Positions 32,109 through 46,665 of a stretch of DNA of 64,000 bases are shown one piece after another. Below the pieces are notes generated by a model. The model was given only the letters and a program-made list of their open reading frames with translations. It ran no database searches and was not told where the DNA came from. A program made the position numbers and the translations under genes. The stretch is from positions 110,617,847-110,681,846 of the forward strand of contig NC_133898.1 of the NCBI RefSeq assembly GCF_964199755.1, written 5' to 3'. The stretch is from Larus michahellis (Eukaryota; Chordata; Aves; Charadriiformes; Laridae). How positions within the stretch are numbered: the first letter of the stretch is position 1; every line of letters begins with the position of its first letter.

Positions 32109-35100
32109 TTCTTGCTCCTTCGAAGTTGCTGGAAATAAATTAGAACTGAAGGAGATCTGATCCTCAGTGAAAACATGGGAAAGCTACACAATAACATGGC
32201 CATTGTCCAGAAATACCACATCAGATGGACACCGTTGTTATTGAACAACAACTAGGAATAATTTATTTTCTAATATAAAGATTAAACTTTATGGATATAT
32301 ATCAATGGGATGGAAAAAGTATTTTTTAGGAGACTTTTGAAAGCTAATGTTATAGTTGTAATTTCTTTTTTTTGTGTAATGTGAAATGTATGATGCTCTT
32401 CTGCAGTAATTCATTTATTAAAACCTTGAAAATGCCAGCATTCAGTAATGAAACTTTATTTTCATATTAGCAATTTAAATGAGGCAAAATTTGTTGAAGA
32501 TGTATTATCGGGGACAGACAGAACTGCATTTCAAATTCAAACCCAGCTCTGCTGTTACAGTTTTTAATTACTTAATATCAGTTGTTTTAAAATAGTAGCT
32601 GAGAAGGTGATATAAATGTGTTGTGCTATTCAGGATTTTCATTACAATAGAAGTACTCAAATCATGAACCAGCTGCACAGAACTTGGAAACTCAAGGGTT
32701 TTTTCTTTTTTTTTTCAAACCAGGACAGAAAAACAACAAACCTGGTTTGTAACCATGGAGAAAAATTATATGCATTTAAAAAGATGAAAAATTAACTAAC
32801 TGAAACATGCAGAGATGTGAAAAGAAAGAAGTGGATTGAGCAAAATGCAGAGGGGAAATAGCAGAAAAGAAAAAGAAGTGAGACATATTAATTATTTTCA
32901 GCAAAACTTTTTTTTTTCTTCTGCAGCTGTGGTTGTCTCAATTTTCTTGATATAACTGAAATATTTTATTTACCTCAAGCAGTAAAACACTAAGCAGATC
33001 TCTTTTCTGTATGAAATGCTGTATGGAAATACGAGTAAATAACATCTGCAGTTACTTCACAACTTACTTTAACTAAAGCTTAATTATTTCTTTTCTCATT
33101 TTCATCCTTGATTGATCTGTCCATTGGAGTGATCCATCCATTGATCACTCCACATGGATTGTTACACTTTTGTGGCAGTAACTTTAGATCCACTGGATCT
33201 CATTAACCTAAGTGCAATTTCTGTGGGATGCAATTTCTGTTAACTTCAGTGAAGGTGCACAATATATAAATCTGTATAAATTTTTGTAACTAAGTTGTTA
33301 GAGTTAGGCCAGAGTCTTACTTTCCCTCTTGCATGAGTGTGCATGTGCGTATTTTGTTTCTTGCCTGTCTTACCTCTCAGTAGTTCTGGAGATTTAGAGA
33401 GCCAGATTGTGCTTTGCATTTATGAAGAATTTCAAATAATATGCTTTCATGTTACATGAAGCATAGATTTCATTTGTGATGGCTGAATGTAAATACCTTA
33501 AAGAAATGTATGCGAACAGTTTCTTTTCTGTGCTATTTAGTCCAGAGCACAGACGTAAACAACACCCAAAGAATTCTGAAAAGTAACTTTTTCAAAAAAT
33601 GTTATGCAATTCAGATTTTTGCCTGAAATTAGTCATAATTTCAAAAAGGAAAAGAAATACAGTTTTTACTGTTGCAGATGATGATAATTAATGCCTATCG
33701 AGTTTGGAGGTTTTGTTTTATTGGATACGGATTTTACAAAACTCATTAGTTTCACATAGTGCAATATATAGAGAAAATTTACTTGTGTGATCATTATATT
33801 CCATTAATCCATAAAGAAAAGAAATAAAGCCCCATTCTTCCTGTTTCACAGGAGTCTCTTAAGCGATCTGCAAAGTGCTTCTCTTCTGTAAATCCTAGAT
33901 GAGAAGGAAATTGTGGATAATCTTATCTTTTTTTAGGATAATTTTAGTGTCTTTTTCTGTACCAGGAAGAAAGATAGTGCTGTGTAGATTTGGGTGGGGA
34001 CAGTGGGTTTTAGAGGTTCTGATGGTAGATGTGAGCCATCAGATCATGGATCCCAGCTGGCTGAGGATGGCAATGACAGTAGGTTTACAACAGGCACAGT
34101 GACCTGTTAATTTGAGAGTTGCAACCTCATAACCTGAAGTGTAAAACTGGGGATATATACAAAAGTTGTTTCTTACTATTTGTTATTCCTCTAACTTTGA
34201 ATAATAGCTGCTTGATTTTTCTAAACTAATTGTTGATGAGGTGGGCTCGTACTCCCAAGTTAGCAGATTTACTAGCTAGTTTTGAGGCCTTTTAATAAAA
34301 TTTGCATTTTTAAATTTGATTGAAAGGGTTTGGAAAATAAAAGAATAGTTGATTTACACTCACGCCTTCATTCAGTCTTTTAGTCAAATGTTTTGTGCTC
34401 TTGTACTATTAAGATTATATCATCTTTTCTCCCGTAACATGTGTGGTTTTGTCTTTGATCCCTGATTTGACACTGAAATGCCAGATTTTTTTCCATAAGC
34501 TTGGGCTAGACTCTAGCCAAAATAAACTATACATTGTGTTTATAAACATAAGATAAACATTTATTAGTGTTCAAAAGCTCTAAACTGAAAACAGATTTTG
34601 AACCAGTGGAGGTAGCCAAGTGACCACCAGTATTTTTCTTTGTTAATTATTCCTTCATCTGGGAACCTTTTCCTTGCTGGGGATTAGCATGCAAAGCATG
34701 ACTCTCAATGGCTCCAAACTCTTGAGTATTAGATGAAGTCCTCCTGTGTTGGGCACCAGAAAAAGGAGCTTTACACGAATGAGTATGTTGTTCCTGCATT
34801 CTGGGAAGTTTGTTTGGCCAGCATCTAAGAGTACCTATTTACCAATGTCTAATTTAGCACTTTCCAGATGAAATTAAAAACTGATTGTAGCATTACATTC
34901 TAGAAACAATATACATTTTGACTTTTGCATTTTAAATTGGTAACTGTATACATGTTCATAGTGTCCTACTCTGCAGCAAGGCAAACACTTTCAGATAAAC
35001 AAATTGTGGGAAGTCAAAGCAAGTTTTGGTTTTTTTCAGTTTATTTTACCTATTAAGTTTCTTTTGGTCCATTAATGTTGTGCAGACAATGTCACAAATC

Positions 35101-36120
35101 TTCTTCTATTTTGGCTATTGCATGGACCTACTTTCACAATGTAAATTATAGTAATTGGATTATTGAATGACTATAATAGTTATCAAGAATTGAGGTAATA
35201 GATATAGGGAGAGTAATTTCATGCTTTTCAGACGAGATTATATTACATTTAGGATAGGTCACAAATGACTCCATGACTTCACCAATTTTAATTAACTTTA
35301 ATATCTAAAAAGAAAAAAGAACCTTGCTGAATTGTCAGTCCTTGTAACTTTGGTTGTTATTTTACAGCTAGCAGTTTTCTATGCAAAAGATTTTATCTTT
35401 TAATTTTTCTGGACATATTTCCTTTTCATGGTCTTTTCAAAATATTGTTCTGGGCTGTCCTTGAAACTGAAGCGGGTGACATGCTGGACCAAGATCGATT
35501 CTTCACCGACCTGCCAATCACTTTTCTGTTTGGGAGAGGAATTGTGTTGAAGCTTTGATGAACGTATTTTGATGTTTTGTCTGTGAAAGCTATTTAATGT
35601 GCAGCTTGAGATTTCTGTAAGAAAACTGATGAGTATTAGGGTTAAATACCAGGCCTCATACTCCCTCTCCTACAGCGTAGAACCTTGCTCAAAGGCAGTG
35701 CTTGCGAAGTAGACAGTGTGGTGCTTGTCACTGCTGTAGTACTAGTTACTGTCCTTGCTAATTTATTTCCCTCTAAATTAATGTGTACATGCCACTAAAC
35801 TTAATATTTTCACAGTTTTGTTTCTTCTAGACTTCTGTGTCACTTACTTAAATCACTAAAGCGTGCAGGAAACCTCCTCGCAGTGTGGCAGAAGTCTACA
35901 GACATGCTCTTTAAGCACGACCCGGCTCTGTACCGTAATGGCTGTGCCATGCTGACAGAGGCTAGCCTAGTTGTACTGAAATAGTTTAATTTTCACAATT
36001 AGCAGGCCATTGTAAATAGAACTTACTTCAGGCTGTGAGAAAGAGCAGAATGTAACATCGAAGTTACAGTATGGCATTTCACAAAGCTATCATGCCTTCA
36101 AAACCAGACGCAATGCATTT
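32109..36120. other. AT-rich unique DNA without recognised gene
   Basis: No exon or repeat family recognised. Contains a 10-bp inverted repeat at 33125-33152 and T-rich tracts (about 32706-32717 and 32909-32919). Confidence 0.55.
33125..33152. repeat. 10-bp inverted repeat with 8-nt loop
   Basis: TGGAGTGATC and GATCACTCCA flank the loop CATCCATT. No functional context is visible. Confidence 0.75.
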
Positions 36121-36510
36121 TAGTGGTGGCAGTCAAGCATCCAAACCCTGAGGGTACTGCTGCGCCGCAGTGTCCCTGCCCAAGGCCCAGGAGCCCCATT
36201 AGACCCCAGCCCGGCACCCTCCGTCCCCATCTGAGCCACCCTGACAGCGGTTGGTGCCAGCTTTTCTCCCAGCTTGTTTGGGTGCCATGGCTTGTACCTT
36301 TGCCTGATGCTCGGTCATCTGTTGCCAGGACCACCCTCACTGCCAGCTCGCCTGCCCATCGGGAGCATCCCTTCCTCCTGCTGCTCCCCAGCACTGAGTG
36401 CTCGCCGTGCAGGAGCTGGCTGTGGCAGCTGGCTACCTGCCACTGCTTCCCTGTTTGCCCAAGGCTGCATTTAGTCCGGTACCAGCTGGTGTTTTTCCTC
36501 AGATAAGGTC
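36121..36510. other. Isolated GC-rich patch of unknown nature
   Basis: About 390 bp of C-rich DNA in an AT-rich background. CpG is moderate and far less dense than in the island at 16-17.5 kb. Frames of 127 codons (36123-36506 plus) and 98 codons (36098-36394 minus) overlap. Their proline/serine-rich products resemble no family I know and probably reflect base composition. It could be a short regulatory element, a non-coding exon or a decayed repeat. Confidence 0.4.
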
Positions 36511-38806
36511 TAGAGCAGGATAAATGGCAAGCAAGTGGTATTGATGTTGTTTACATGTATAGAAAATGTATGCAAAAAATACAACTGAAGGGATGTTATT
36601 TTCTGCCCCAAATTGCCTTATATTCGCCAAATTTCAAAACAGTAAGAAAAGAGGTGAAGGTTTATAACAAAAAGCTTTATTAAATACGCTGCCAGTCGAG
36701 TAATCTTTCAGGAGGCTGTTTGCTATAGCACTTCCACATTCATTATTACTGACTAAACAAAGTAATACAGATTGTAATAACAAGTAATTTTTGTAATCTA
36801 ATCAAACCATTTCAGTTTTGGAATGTGTTTCTTCTGGAATTTATGGACAGCCCATTACCATTTTGGCAAGACAGATTTATTATTTCTGGCTCCTCTGATA
36901 GGTGTGATGTTTCAAGTGATAATGAGTCTGTAACTTCACTTGGCAGTTTGTTTAATGATCTGGTGACTGTAATTTTTTCCTCTGGTAGGGATGCTAATGT
37001 ACCCTACTGCAGCTTGAAGTGTTGCCTCTTGTTCTGTCATTAAGAACAAATGAAATTAATTGATTCTGATTTTCTTTCATATCTGTAATGCTACATTGTA
37101 AGATAGTTGTCAACTGTGCAGTCGGAATTTTCTTTCTAATGTATCTGTGCTGTCCAGTAAAGGGTCTGATAAAATGACAACAGTAGTTGGAGATAAGGAG
37201 TCAAATGAGGAATATTTCATCTTTGTGTTTCCATAGAGGAGTGATATTTCTGACTGCAAATCTCCTGTATTCTGGAGGAAGCTTGACCAAAACCCAGGAG
37301 AAAGCAACCTGTATGTTTGTTTTTTTTTTTCTCATTTAAATAATGGGAATTGGTATTCATTGCAATTTGCAAATAATACACATATCTGTTTGTATCATTT
37401 CAAGTTGTTTTGGTAGGCAATAACACTTTGAATTGAAAATTCACAAGTTCTTCATGAAATAGGTTGGGAGATGGAAAATGTTGATGAGAGAGGTTGGGGT
37501 AAATATAGAGCAGTGTTTAATTTTCGTGGGAGCCCAAAGTTAGCATCGCAACTGAGGACAGTGCTATAATGTGTAACCTTACAATTTTTATCAGGGAATT
37601 AATTCTGAAAACTAGTAATGTCCATGACAATGTTGTATTAATAACTACCCTCCCGCCGAGATGAACAGTGACTACAGTACATGCTTGTACATTCTTTTCA
37701 GACTTCTTTTTTAAGTCTGTCTTGTGATTCAAAGAGCATCCGCGTTTGCACTGAACTGGCAGATGTTCCTTAGCACCGTAACACATGTAGTGTAGAAATC
37801 TTGAATTTGAGGCCACAACTATTCCATGAGATTGCATGAGATTGATGACTGTCAGCTAGCAGTGTAGGCGTCCCCCAAAAGTCTCACTGGATAGTACAAT
37901 AATTAGTTATTATTACTTTATTTATTAATATGTAGATATTATTTAGTTATTATTTTATTCTGTTTGGAGGAGCTGTACAGTCCTCATTTTAAAGCTAATT
38001 AATAGTCTGAAATCAGTTATGTCCAAGTATCAATAATGTTTCCTGTAATTGATAATACAGCTTTATTTTATGCTGAGCATGCAAGTGTTTTTCATAACCT
38101 CCTGTGGTCAATGATACTTGGTTGAATACGAAGTGTTTTTCTGTTCTCCTCTTGTCAGGCTCATAATGCTTTAATATTAAAATAAAGAGGAGAAAGTAGG
38201 AAACTAGCTGTAATAGAGGAAAACTTGAAGCTACTTCTCAGGACTTTTGCGATAAGTGACAAATAAAGGGATTATATCTCATTTTTGAAGGCTAAACTTT
38301 CTATTAGCATGGCTCTGCTGTCATGGTATGATTAAAAGCTGAAGACTACAGCCAGTGCTGAGCATGTAAGGCATCTGAACACAAATAAGTGTCAGCTGGT
38401 TGCTCTGGGATGACACTAAGTTGAGGATTTCAGGATTACTGTCCCACACATTGCATGTAAAAAAGACTACACAGCAAGGAATACGGTTAAGTAGGTGCTG
38501 GTATGTTAAATGCAGCTGAGAGAAGTCCTGTGATACTCCTCCAATGAAGGCAATGAAGGAGTGAGAAAGCATTCTGAGATGGGTGTTTGTGTAGACGCCT
38601 ATCCTACTTTCTTACAAACTACTTACTTTTTTATAGCATCATAGGATCCTACTGTCTATATTAGGATTCAAATCAGATGAATGCTTTTATCTTTCCCCTG
38701 TTGTTCAATAAAAGGCAGTAGACATGGTCTCCTCATTTTACTGAGAGAGGCTTTCTGGAGTTCCTGACTCTGGAAGAGGGCGAGCAGCTCTGCAGTTTCA
38801 GCTCAT

Positions 38807-38820
38807 TGTGTGTGTGTGTG
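38807..38820 (+). repeat. (TG)7 microsatellite
   Basis: Seven perfect TG units. Confidence 0.9.
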
Positions 38821-39258
38821 TCTGTATCCACCCATCCTCTTGAACACATCTCGTTCCTCAGTGTTTCACCTGGTGCTTTTAGCCATATTCCCTGCTCAAT
38901 TTGCAGCTGCCTGGCAAAGTCTAACTTACTTGTCTCCTTCTTGCACGGATGAGAGACTGTGGGGTCCCCAAGATTCAAGAGTTGAGTCACAGTAGGACAC
39001 TGTCAGGTTCACCTTTCTTGTATTAAGGTTGTTTGCAGACTTATCCATAGTCTCTTTTAAATCTAGGTATCTGTGTGTGCTTTCTTTAAGCCTACCCAAG
39101 CGTATGTTTAAATAGACTAGCATATCTGTTCTAAGTGTGTTGTCCTTTTGAAGCAGGAGTATTATGTGATGTTAATGAAATACTAGGAATCATTGTACAG
39201 TGTCCTTCTCATCTTTTTTAAAACTTAGATGTGGCTGGTTTAATCAATTAAAAAAGGA

Positions 39259-39273
39259 GTGTGTGTGTGTGTA
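39259..39273 (+). repeat. (GT)7 microsatellite
   Basis: Seven GT units followed by a degenerate ATGCGTGTG extension. Confidence 0.85.
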
Positions 39274-40415
39274 TGCGTGTGCTAGGGGTGGTGCTGGGAC
39301 ATAATTACAGAAGTGGAAGACAAAAGAGGTGAAAGAACCTCTTTCCTTTTGGAAATAATGTAGAGAAAATCAAACTACCGTTATATAAAGAAAAAAAAAT
39401 CACTTAGTCTTATATTTCACTTTTCAGTTATAGAGGAATTTTCTACATTGATGTGAAATGCACTGGTAAAATTTTGAAATTCTGCCTTCTTTCAGCTGTA
39501 TTCTGAGAGCAAAACTGAAGTTGTTAACAGTTCTTCTGAGAATACTTTGAATACTTTATAGTGTCTATTGAATCCAGGAAGAATTGAAATTGCTTCCCTT
39601 TGAGTGTGTTACAGAATGAGGTCTTTATATCAGAATGTTACAAAAAATTTACAGGATAAATGTTTCTTAGGATATAGTTCTCCTTAAGAGTGACATAGTG
39701 TGGGGACTAATCAGTTAGCCAGTGTCATCTTAAAATGCGTGATTCATTTGAAATGTGAATCAGTCCCTCGTTTTGAGTCTTAATTCAGATTAACTGCAGG
39801 TTTGAGGATATGCACTTGAGTCTCTCACTTCAGCTTTTAAAGATCAAAGAGTTGCTGTCTAGCTTCAAAGTGTGTTACTAAAACCCTACATAAGCAATTA
39901 AAGCTGACTCAGTGTCTTTGGAGTGAGACTCCTTAACATATGTACAACATACTAGTTAACACTTACAAAATTAGAAGTATTTTAAGGGATGGTTGCAGTG
40001 CTTATGTTTTGTACTTATTTGCAGAATAGTTGCAAGTTTTGCTAACACAATAGGTAAAAACTACTGGAAGAGACAAAGGCTGATAAGTAAAAATAATTTC
40101 TTAGGAATACAGTCGGGCAACTGAAGCAAGATTTAACCTTTTTCTGTTTGTTTTCTATCCCTAGTGAGTTGCTGGGTAATTGCATATGCTGTAGGCTATC
40201 TGAAAGAAGCAGGGCTTTTTTTAAGCTGTGTTTCGTGGGAGCTGTTTTCATTTCATAATACACGTAGCTGAGTTTGACTTGATTAAATTGAGTAAATGTA
40301 TATCCATAGATTAACTTTATTATTCATGTCATGGAATAGGAATGGGTTGATACTCACATAGTCATTTGGGAACTGTACTCTTGGGGGGGATTAAGACAAA
40401 GAAAAGAGAATAATA

Positions 40416-40445
40416 TTTAAAGTGACACTTTTAAAGTGACACTTA
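40416..40445 (+). repeat. Short tandem duplication
   Basis: TTTAAAGTGACACTT occurs twice in immediate succession. Confidence 0.85.
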
Positions 40446-43400
40446 AATAAGCCCTACAGGTAGTTTCTATTTAAATGTCTTGAGACACGATTATGACATT
40501 TTATTTCTTTCTGTCTAGGTCATGTAATCCTAATTTCAACAAAATCATATCTGATTTAAGCTGATAGGCAGTGAGCTGCTTCTCTTTCACTGTCAGAAAT
40601 TCTGCTGTTAACAGTGCTTATTGGAAACTCCCCTGGCCAGCTATTTGCTTGTATCCTTGCAGGACTCCTCATGTCCCATCAGGACTGTCCTCACTGGTAC
40701 CTCTCACCTTGACCACATACGGCCGCAGATTTTTCACCTGTTGTTTAAGAAACGTCTTGTAAACTGTGATTGCATTAGTTGTCTGAGGATGCTTCTGTTA
40801 GATACAGAGGTTCACTGCCACCATCACAGGGAGGTCCTGTTCCTGGCCGCATGAGCAGCCTGTGTTCTCCTGGTCTTGTTACACATAAATAGTAAGAAGC
40901 AACAAGGACATAAAATGTAGACGTCTCCAGGAAAGTCTATCTACCTGAAACACTGAAATAACTGTTAATTCACATCAATTCACAGTACTTTGAGAAAACA
41001 TCATGAATGTGGGTATAGTGACAGTTCATGTTAATGCTATGAAAAACATATTTTTTGTGTTACTGTGATGCGGTGAAATGACCCAAATTCAGAAATGTGT
41101 GGGGTGGACGCCAGTAACTGTTTTGTTTACTGCAACTTGTGCGTCATGAAATGGCCTGACACTGACATGCATGCAGCATGTTTAAGGCAGCACCCAGTTA
41201 TGGTTTTCATACTGTCAGGGGGCTGGTGCCACAGAGTGCCCAGCCTGCCAGGCTTCAGCCGGTGTACAGCAGAGGCAGCGGGAGCGAGCAGATGCACAGG
41301 AAGCCCAGGGTGATGGCCAGGCTGAAAAACATTTTTTTTCCTGACTCTCTGCTAGGAACATGTGCACTTTCTGTAATGGGAGAGGTTTATAAAATGATGC
41401 ATTTTGTTTTTGCGTTTTTCTTGCATCTTTCACTGAAACACTGATTAGTAGGTGTGCGCTATACTGAGAGATGCACTGTTACATTGATATGCACTGTGAG
41501 CATCCTTTAGGATTATCCTCTCTACGCTGATATTAACATGAAAGACTTTCAAAGATTTTTTTTTTTTCCCCAAAGAAAATTAAAGACAGAATAAACATTA
41601 AACATTGCATCTTTTACTTAAGAAATCTCTCCTTGTAAAATTTGATTTATAGCCCTCTGGAACTTGTGATCAAGATTAATGTGGAGAAAAAATTTGTAGC
41701 TGCCATTACAGACATCAAAAAAAGATTTGTATGGTTAACCATTGGTGCCCTCTTCTCAAGGATTTCGTATGTCTTATCGGAACGTGTGACTGAGATACAG
41801 TAGCCATGAATATCTGATTAAAAGAGCTGAGCAGTGGGAAAGTTTATGCACAATCTGTGCAATCTTGATTTAAGTGGAATTGAGTGAACTGATTTTTGTA
41901 AAATGAAAATCAAAACATGCAAGTCAGTGTCTCACGTACAGTTGAAAATTCCAGTGTTCCTTGCATATAATTTCCATCAAATTATTTGGGATAATGCACA
42001 TCCAGTTTCTCACACTGAACAGTTACATCAGTCAGCTGCTTACCAGTCTGATGTGTCTGAAAATCATGCAAAACAGCTTTAAATTTCAAATCTGATAATA
42101 GTTGTGCAAGGTTCATGAGTCTTTCCACTTACAAGGAAGTGAGTGTTGTCTCCTTGGTGAAGTTATAGCCTGGGTATTTCAGAGAACTGTGAGTTAACTG
42201 CTTTATTCAGCACAGGTTTTTTTCTTAACAAAGGTAAATTTTAATGTAGAGCTGTATTAGTGCTTGTGCTGAAATCGCAGTTATTTTGAATTTTGGGAAC
42301 AGCTTTGGGGTTCACTGTATTTGTACCATTTTGTGCTTGGAGTTTGCTTGTGGTAGGTCCTTCTGGAGCAAGGCAGAGAAAGCTCATGTCTGACTGCTCA
42401 GTAGCCCACAGTCTTGCCCATTCTTTCCTTCCTTGTCTCGGTATCTACACAGCCAGCAGACAGTGCTCTGCCTCGCAAGCCTATTGCGGGTAGTGCTTTC
42501 AAGGCTGTAAAATAGATGTTGTGTGAAAGGGGTCTATAAAGTACCTTACATAAGGGATTTCTGACGTGTAGTGCGTTTGCGCTTTCTTCACATACTCAGG
42601 AAGACAATGTCTTTCTTATTGACTTTTCTATATCTTTTGTCCTTTTAATCAGATATTTTTTTGATTAGTGAACTGTCCTTCTGATGTCGCATAGACAGAA
42701 AAATAAGTGAGTGTCCCAGGTACGAGTCTTAATCAGCTTAAAATAGAAAAACTTAAATTAATTTTTGATGGGTCAGTCTTACTTCTCCAAGAAGAGGAAA
42801 ATATGAATTTTCAATTTCCATAATGCTATATTATTGCAGCTGTCACTCAGGCTTTTCTTGCTAATCCAATGAAAGACTAATGTGTTATGATTAAGTACGA
42901 TACTTCTGGCAATCCTTTAAGACCATATTATGACTAAAAGTAAATTAGTTATGGAAATATTCTGTTTTATTTTAATAAAAAGGCATTCTGTTTCTTTTAG
43001 AAACAAATACCAGAAATCTTGGTAGTGAAGAATGCTTTAAAGAGTCTTTTATATTTAAATTAGTTTTTGGAAGAGAACATCACAATACTTTTTGGGAGAA
43101 CACAGAAATAAAATCTTAGTGAAACTGGTTTAGTTAATATGCATCTCAAAGGCTTATGATTTATACTCTAGATGCTTGTAATAAACAGCATTTTTGTATT
43201 GTTTAATAGTGATAAAATAGGAAAATGCACATTTTATAGAAGAAAAGATATATTTGTGCTATTAATATTTTTCATAAAGAAATATTTTGGGATAATTGGG
43301 TAACAGTAGTCTGTTAAGAAGATGCATAGCCTAATTCATTGCTCACCTAGTCTTCCACCAACGCAATTCTTACAGAGAGAGTAGAAAGGCAGAGTGTATG

Positions 43401-43972
43401 AAATCATTCTGAGTTTCTAATTGACATAGGTCCTGGGTGGCTGCTCAAGAGCTAAAAAAGGGGAAACAAATATGAGGAGAGTTAACATGTTAGAAAGAAA
43501 AGATGATGCATCTGTGAGTTGTTATGTGGGAGAGATCTTAGTTTCACTGGGGTTAGTATTGTTCCTCCTAATGACGGTAAATTCTGTTCATCCCTGTTAG
43601 TACACCACTGGGGACAATCCTGCAAAATTAGTGCAGATACTCCCACTTTCTCATGACTGTAAGGGTTGGATAGGGTTGTAAGGTTTTTAAGTGAAGGTAT
43701 TCAGCACGAGTCAAAAAGCTATTATCAAGTCCGGTATTTTATTCCAACTGTTGGCTGTTTGCCAGAGAATTTTCCTCAAGTAATGCACACCAAAATACTG
43801 CCTTACAACATACTCTGAATGTCACGAATAACTTCTCTCATTATATTTTTGGTGTAGAAACCAGTACTTTTATATTTATTTCACAAGTTTTCTGTTTCTA
43901 AACCTACTTTAGTTCATGCCAGCAAGTAGGTTTTGAAGTTTTTTGCAAGCTTTTAAAAACTAAGCTTATTCT

Positions 43973-44008
43973 GAAAAAAAAGAAAAAAAAAAAAAATTTT
44001 TTTTTTCC
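43973..44008. repeat. Poly(A)/poly(T) self-complementary tract
   Basis: An interrupted A-run (8 A, G, about 14 A) passes directly into about 10 T, so the centre is a palindromic A/T hairpin-forming tract. Such tracts are prone to length error in sequencing and to slippage. Confidence 0.85.
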
Positions 44009-44221
44009 AGTCCAGCTTTGTTAGGAGAATGACATGACAAACAACTGTGTTCTGTCACTTTTTGCCAGTTTTGTTCCTTTATCTTCCTGGAAAGGAAAAC
44101 CTTTGTCAGTTTAGGGAGTGCTGTTGTCAATTTTCTTTCTTTAATGGTGAATTAAAATTAGCCAAGGTAGCTCCTGTGTTAAGTCACATGAAACTTCATG
44201 AAAATATTAAACTTTGAGCTA

Positions 44222-44260
44222 GAAGAGAAGGTTTTTTGTTGAAGAGAAGGGATTTTTGTT
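44222..44260 (+). repeat. 19/20-bp tandem duplication
   Basis: GAAGAGAAGGTTTTTTGTT is followed directly by GAAGAGAAGGGATTTTTGTT. Confidence 0.85.
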
Positions 44261-46431
44261 TGTTGTGTTCTGTGTGACTGATGTATAAATTTGACAACTC
44301 AATGTCTCTAATGAAAAGAAATTTCAGAAGTATCTTTTTTCACGAGGCAGGTTTTTGGGGTTGTTTTCTTTCAGCTTGGACAACTCCAAAAGAATTTATG
44401 TTAAATGATGTCTGAAGAGGAGAGTTTAGTTTTATTTACGTAGTTTCTATTAACCTTTTATAGAATAAAGGGAAAACATGTTCAGCAACATTCTGTAATG
44501 TAAATACTTTCATTTTTTAAGGCTACAGTTTTATGAGAAAAACAATTTTTGCTAAGGTGCTCACAAACACCGCTGAATTTGGTTTCAGAATGGCATTTTG
44601 GATATGCTGAGTTGTTCTTTAAAAAAAATGAAACATGCAAAATGCTTTTACTTGATGAATATGGGATGAATATTTTATCATTCAGTCTGTTCTAAAAGAA
44701 AATGCTCCCTTTAAATTAATTGTAGATCCATTAAAACATAGCATTGGTGCATATTCTGTTCTGCCTTTTTTTAGATTTAGATTAAGTCTTAAAAAAAATT
44801 TACATTTCTACCAAAGTTAACGTTTTCTTCTTTTTTTTTTTTCACCACTTGTAATAGATGCTTATTATTTTGCCTGCTTCCTGTTGACCAGTAGTTCTCT
44901 TACTACATCATGGGCTACAAAGGAAAAAACAAGATGGAACACCAAATGTTCTAATTTTCACAAATCATTATGTTTAACATTAGAATTAGATATCTGAAAT
45001 TGCTGATGCTTAACAAACTTGACATTGCAGATTTGGTCCAAAGCCAGTGTAACATCAGTATAAATCTTCCTGTTGACTCCAATAACCATTGAATTTAGAT
45101 TTGCAGAAAGCATAGATATATACAGATGTTCTCAAAATGGTTTCTGACTTGGTGAAAAGGAACATTGGCCATCTGCTAGATTGGGAGGTTTCAGATAGGA
45201 ACTTGGCTACTCTGCATGTGAGTCAGATCCACTGGACCATTAACCTTTCAACACATCTTTGTGTATCAAATGCCAGGAAGAGTTCATTAATGTATACTGC
45301 TATGAAAACTCTAGAGGTCTCTATAAAACCACTAACATATCATTACACATTACATGTAGAGACCCTTGTGACTTTATTAAATTCTCTAAATATAACTGTT
45401 TGGGAATTTTTTTCTAGATTATACTGAACTAATATGCTCAATATGCAGTCGAGCAACTGATGTGCTCAAATTTTATTTGTAGTTTTACTTTTTACAATGC
45501 TAGTTTAGCATGTCTAAAATTCAGCAAGAAATAAAATGGAACCAGGAAAACAGTCTCTCTTCAGTGTTGGGGAAAGAGCATGTGGTCTCTATTTCGTTTG
45601 TTAAATGATGAAAATGTATGCATGTGGCAGAAACTTGCTAATTTGCATTTGTCCCACTCTGTAATTCAGACACAAAATTCAACATCTTCATTCTTTCTCT
45701 GCTTTTAGGTCTTCTGTTACTGACGTACCAACATTTTGTAAGATACATCATGACCTATATGAGACTGCAGAATATAGTCTTAGATAATTAAAACCAAGAA
45801 GTAAATTCTCACATATTATTACTCTATAATTTTTTCAGAGTTTTTAAGTCAATCTGCAGCTATTTTAGATTACATTGGGAATTTTAAACTATGAGTTATT
45901 GAAATATATGCATATTACACAAATAAATTGCTGTAAAAATAAAAGTAGGCCAGATTTCTGGAAACTCCACGCTTAAGTTTGAATTAGTGACTTCTAACTA
46001 AAGGATTTTTTGCTTCCTGATACATAATGGATGTTTATTTCTAGCTATTTATTTGCTTGTATTACTTGAGTTATACAGAAATGGCTTCATGTTGCTTTTT
46101 TAGCACTATTTTTGTTTACATTTCGTCTTACTACCTTTTAATTTTTTTAAATATAGTTTCTTTATATGCAAAACACATAAACATCTGATCTTCACTATCA
46201 AATGATATATTTGCAGATTAGAATTTACAGTCCATCATGGAAAGTAAAATTGCTTTTAAGAAGACTAAAGAGAAAAGGATGTGTGAAGTCTAAGGAATTA
46301 GAAGTGTTGTAGAAAGAACAAAACAGGTGTCTCATGAGCTCATCGTAGACATTGAACTGAAGCCCATTGGAGCCAATGGGGAGACATGCCAGTGAGGTCT
46401 TTCAGGCAGGCTGTGGTGGAGGTTGTGTCAG

Positions 46432-46665
46432 TTCTCAGAGTCACAGAACCCTTGGGGTGGGAGGGCAGTTCTGGAGATCCTCTAGTCCAGCCCCTTGTTC
46501 AGAGCAGACTCAGCTGGAGGAGGTTGCTCAGGGCCATGTCCAGTCACATCTTGAATATCTATCTGCAAGGCTGGACACTCCGCGGCTTCTCTGGTTAACC
46601 TCTTCCAGTGCTTGACCACCCTCATAGTAAACCTCTTAATGGTACTACTTCTCAGTATGACCAAA
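46432..46665 (-). mobile_element. Old CR1 LINE 3' end
   Basis: A diverged CR1 3' terminus reads leftwards: AGTCACAGAACC...GGGTGGGAGGGCAG, CCTCTAGTCCAGCCCC, TTGCTCAGGGCC, then CCTCTTCCAGTGCTTGACCACCC and CATAGTAAACCTC. The minus frame at 46482-46664 retains an RVVKHWKRLTREA-like end of the RT ORF. It lacks the tail repeat and is 5'-truncated near 46665. The higher divergence marks it as older than its neighbour at 46.88 kb. Confidence 0.82.

Larger units (their letters stand above)
36511..46431. other. AT-rich unique DNA without recognised gene
   Basis: About 10 kb with no recognised exon or repeat family. It contains small (GT)n tracts at 38807-38820 and 39259-39273, small tandem duplications at 40416-40445 and 44222-44260, a T-run at 41557-41568, and an A/T tract at 43973-44008. 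A slightly GC-rich spot lies at 41215-41325. The longest frames (106 codons at 37517-37837 minus, 96 codons at 45137-45427 plus) are unrecognised. Confidence 0.5.

Noticed and set aside
36123..36506. 127-codon plus frame in the GC-rich patch
   Set aside because: Compositionally driven, no recognisable domain, and an overlapping minus frame is equally open.
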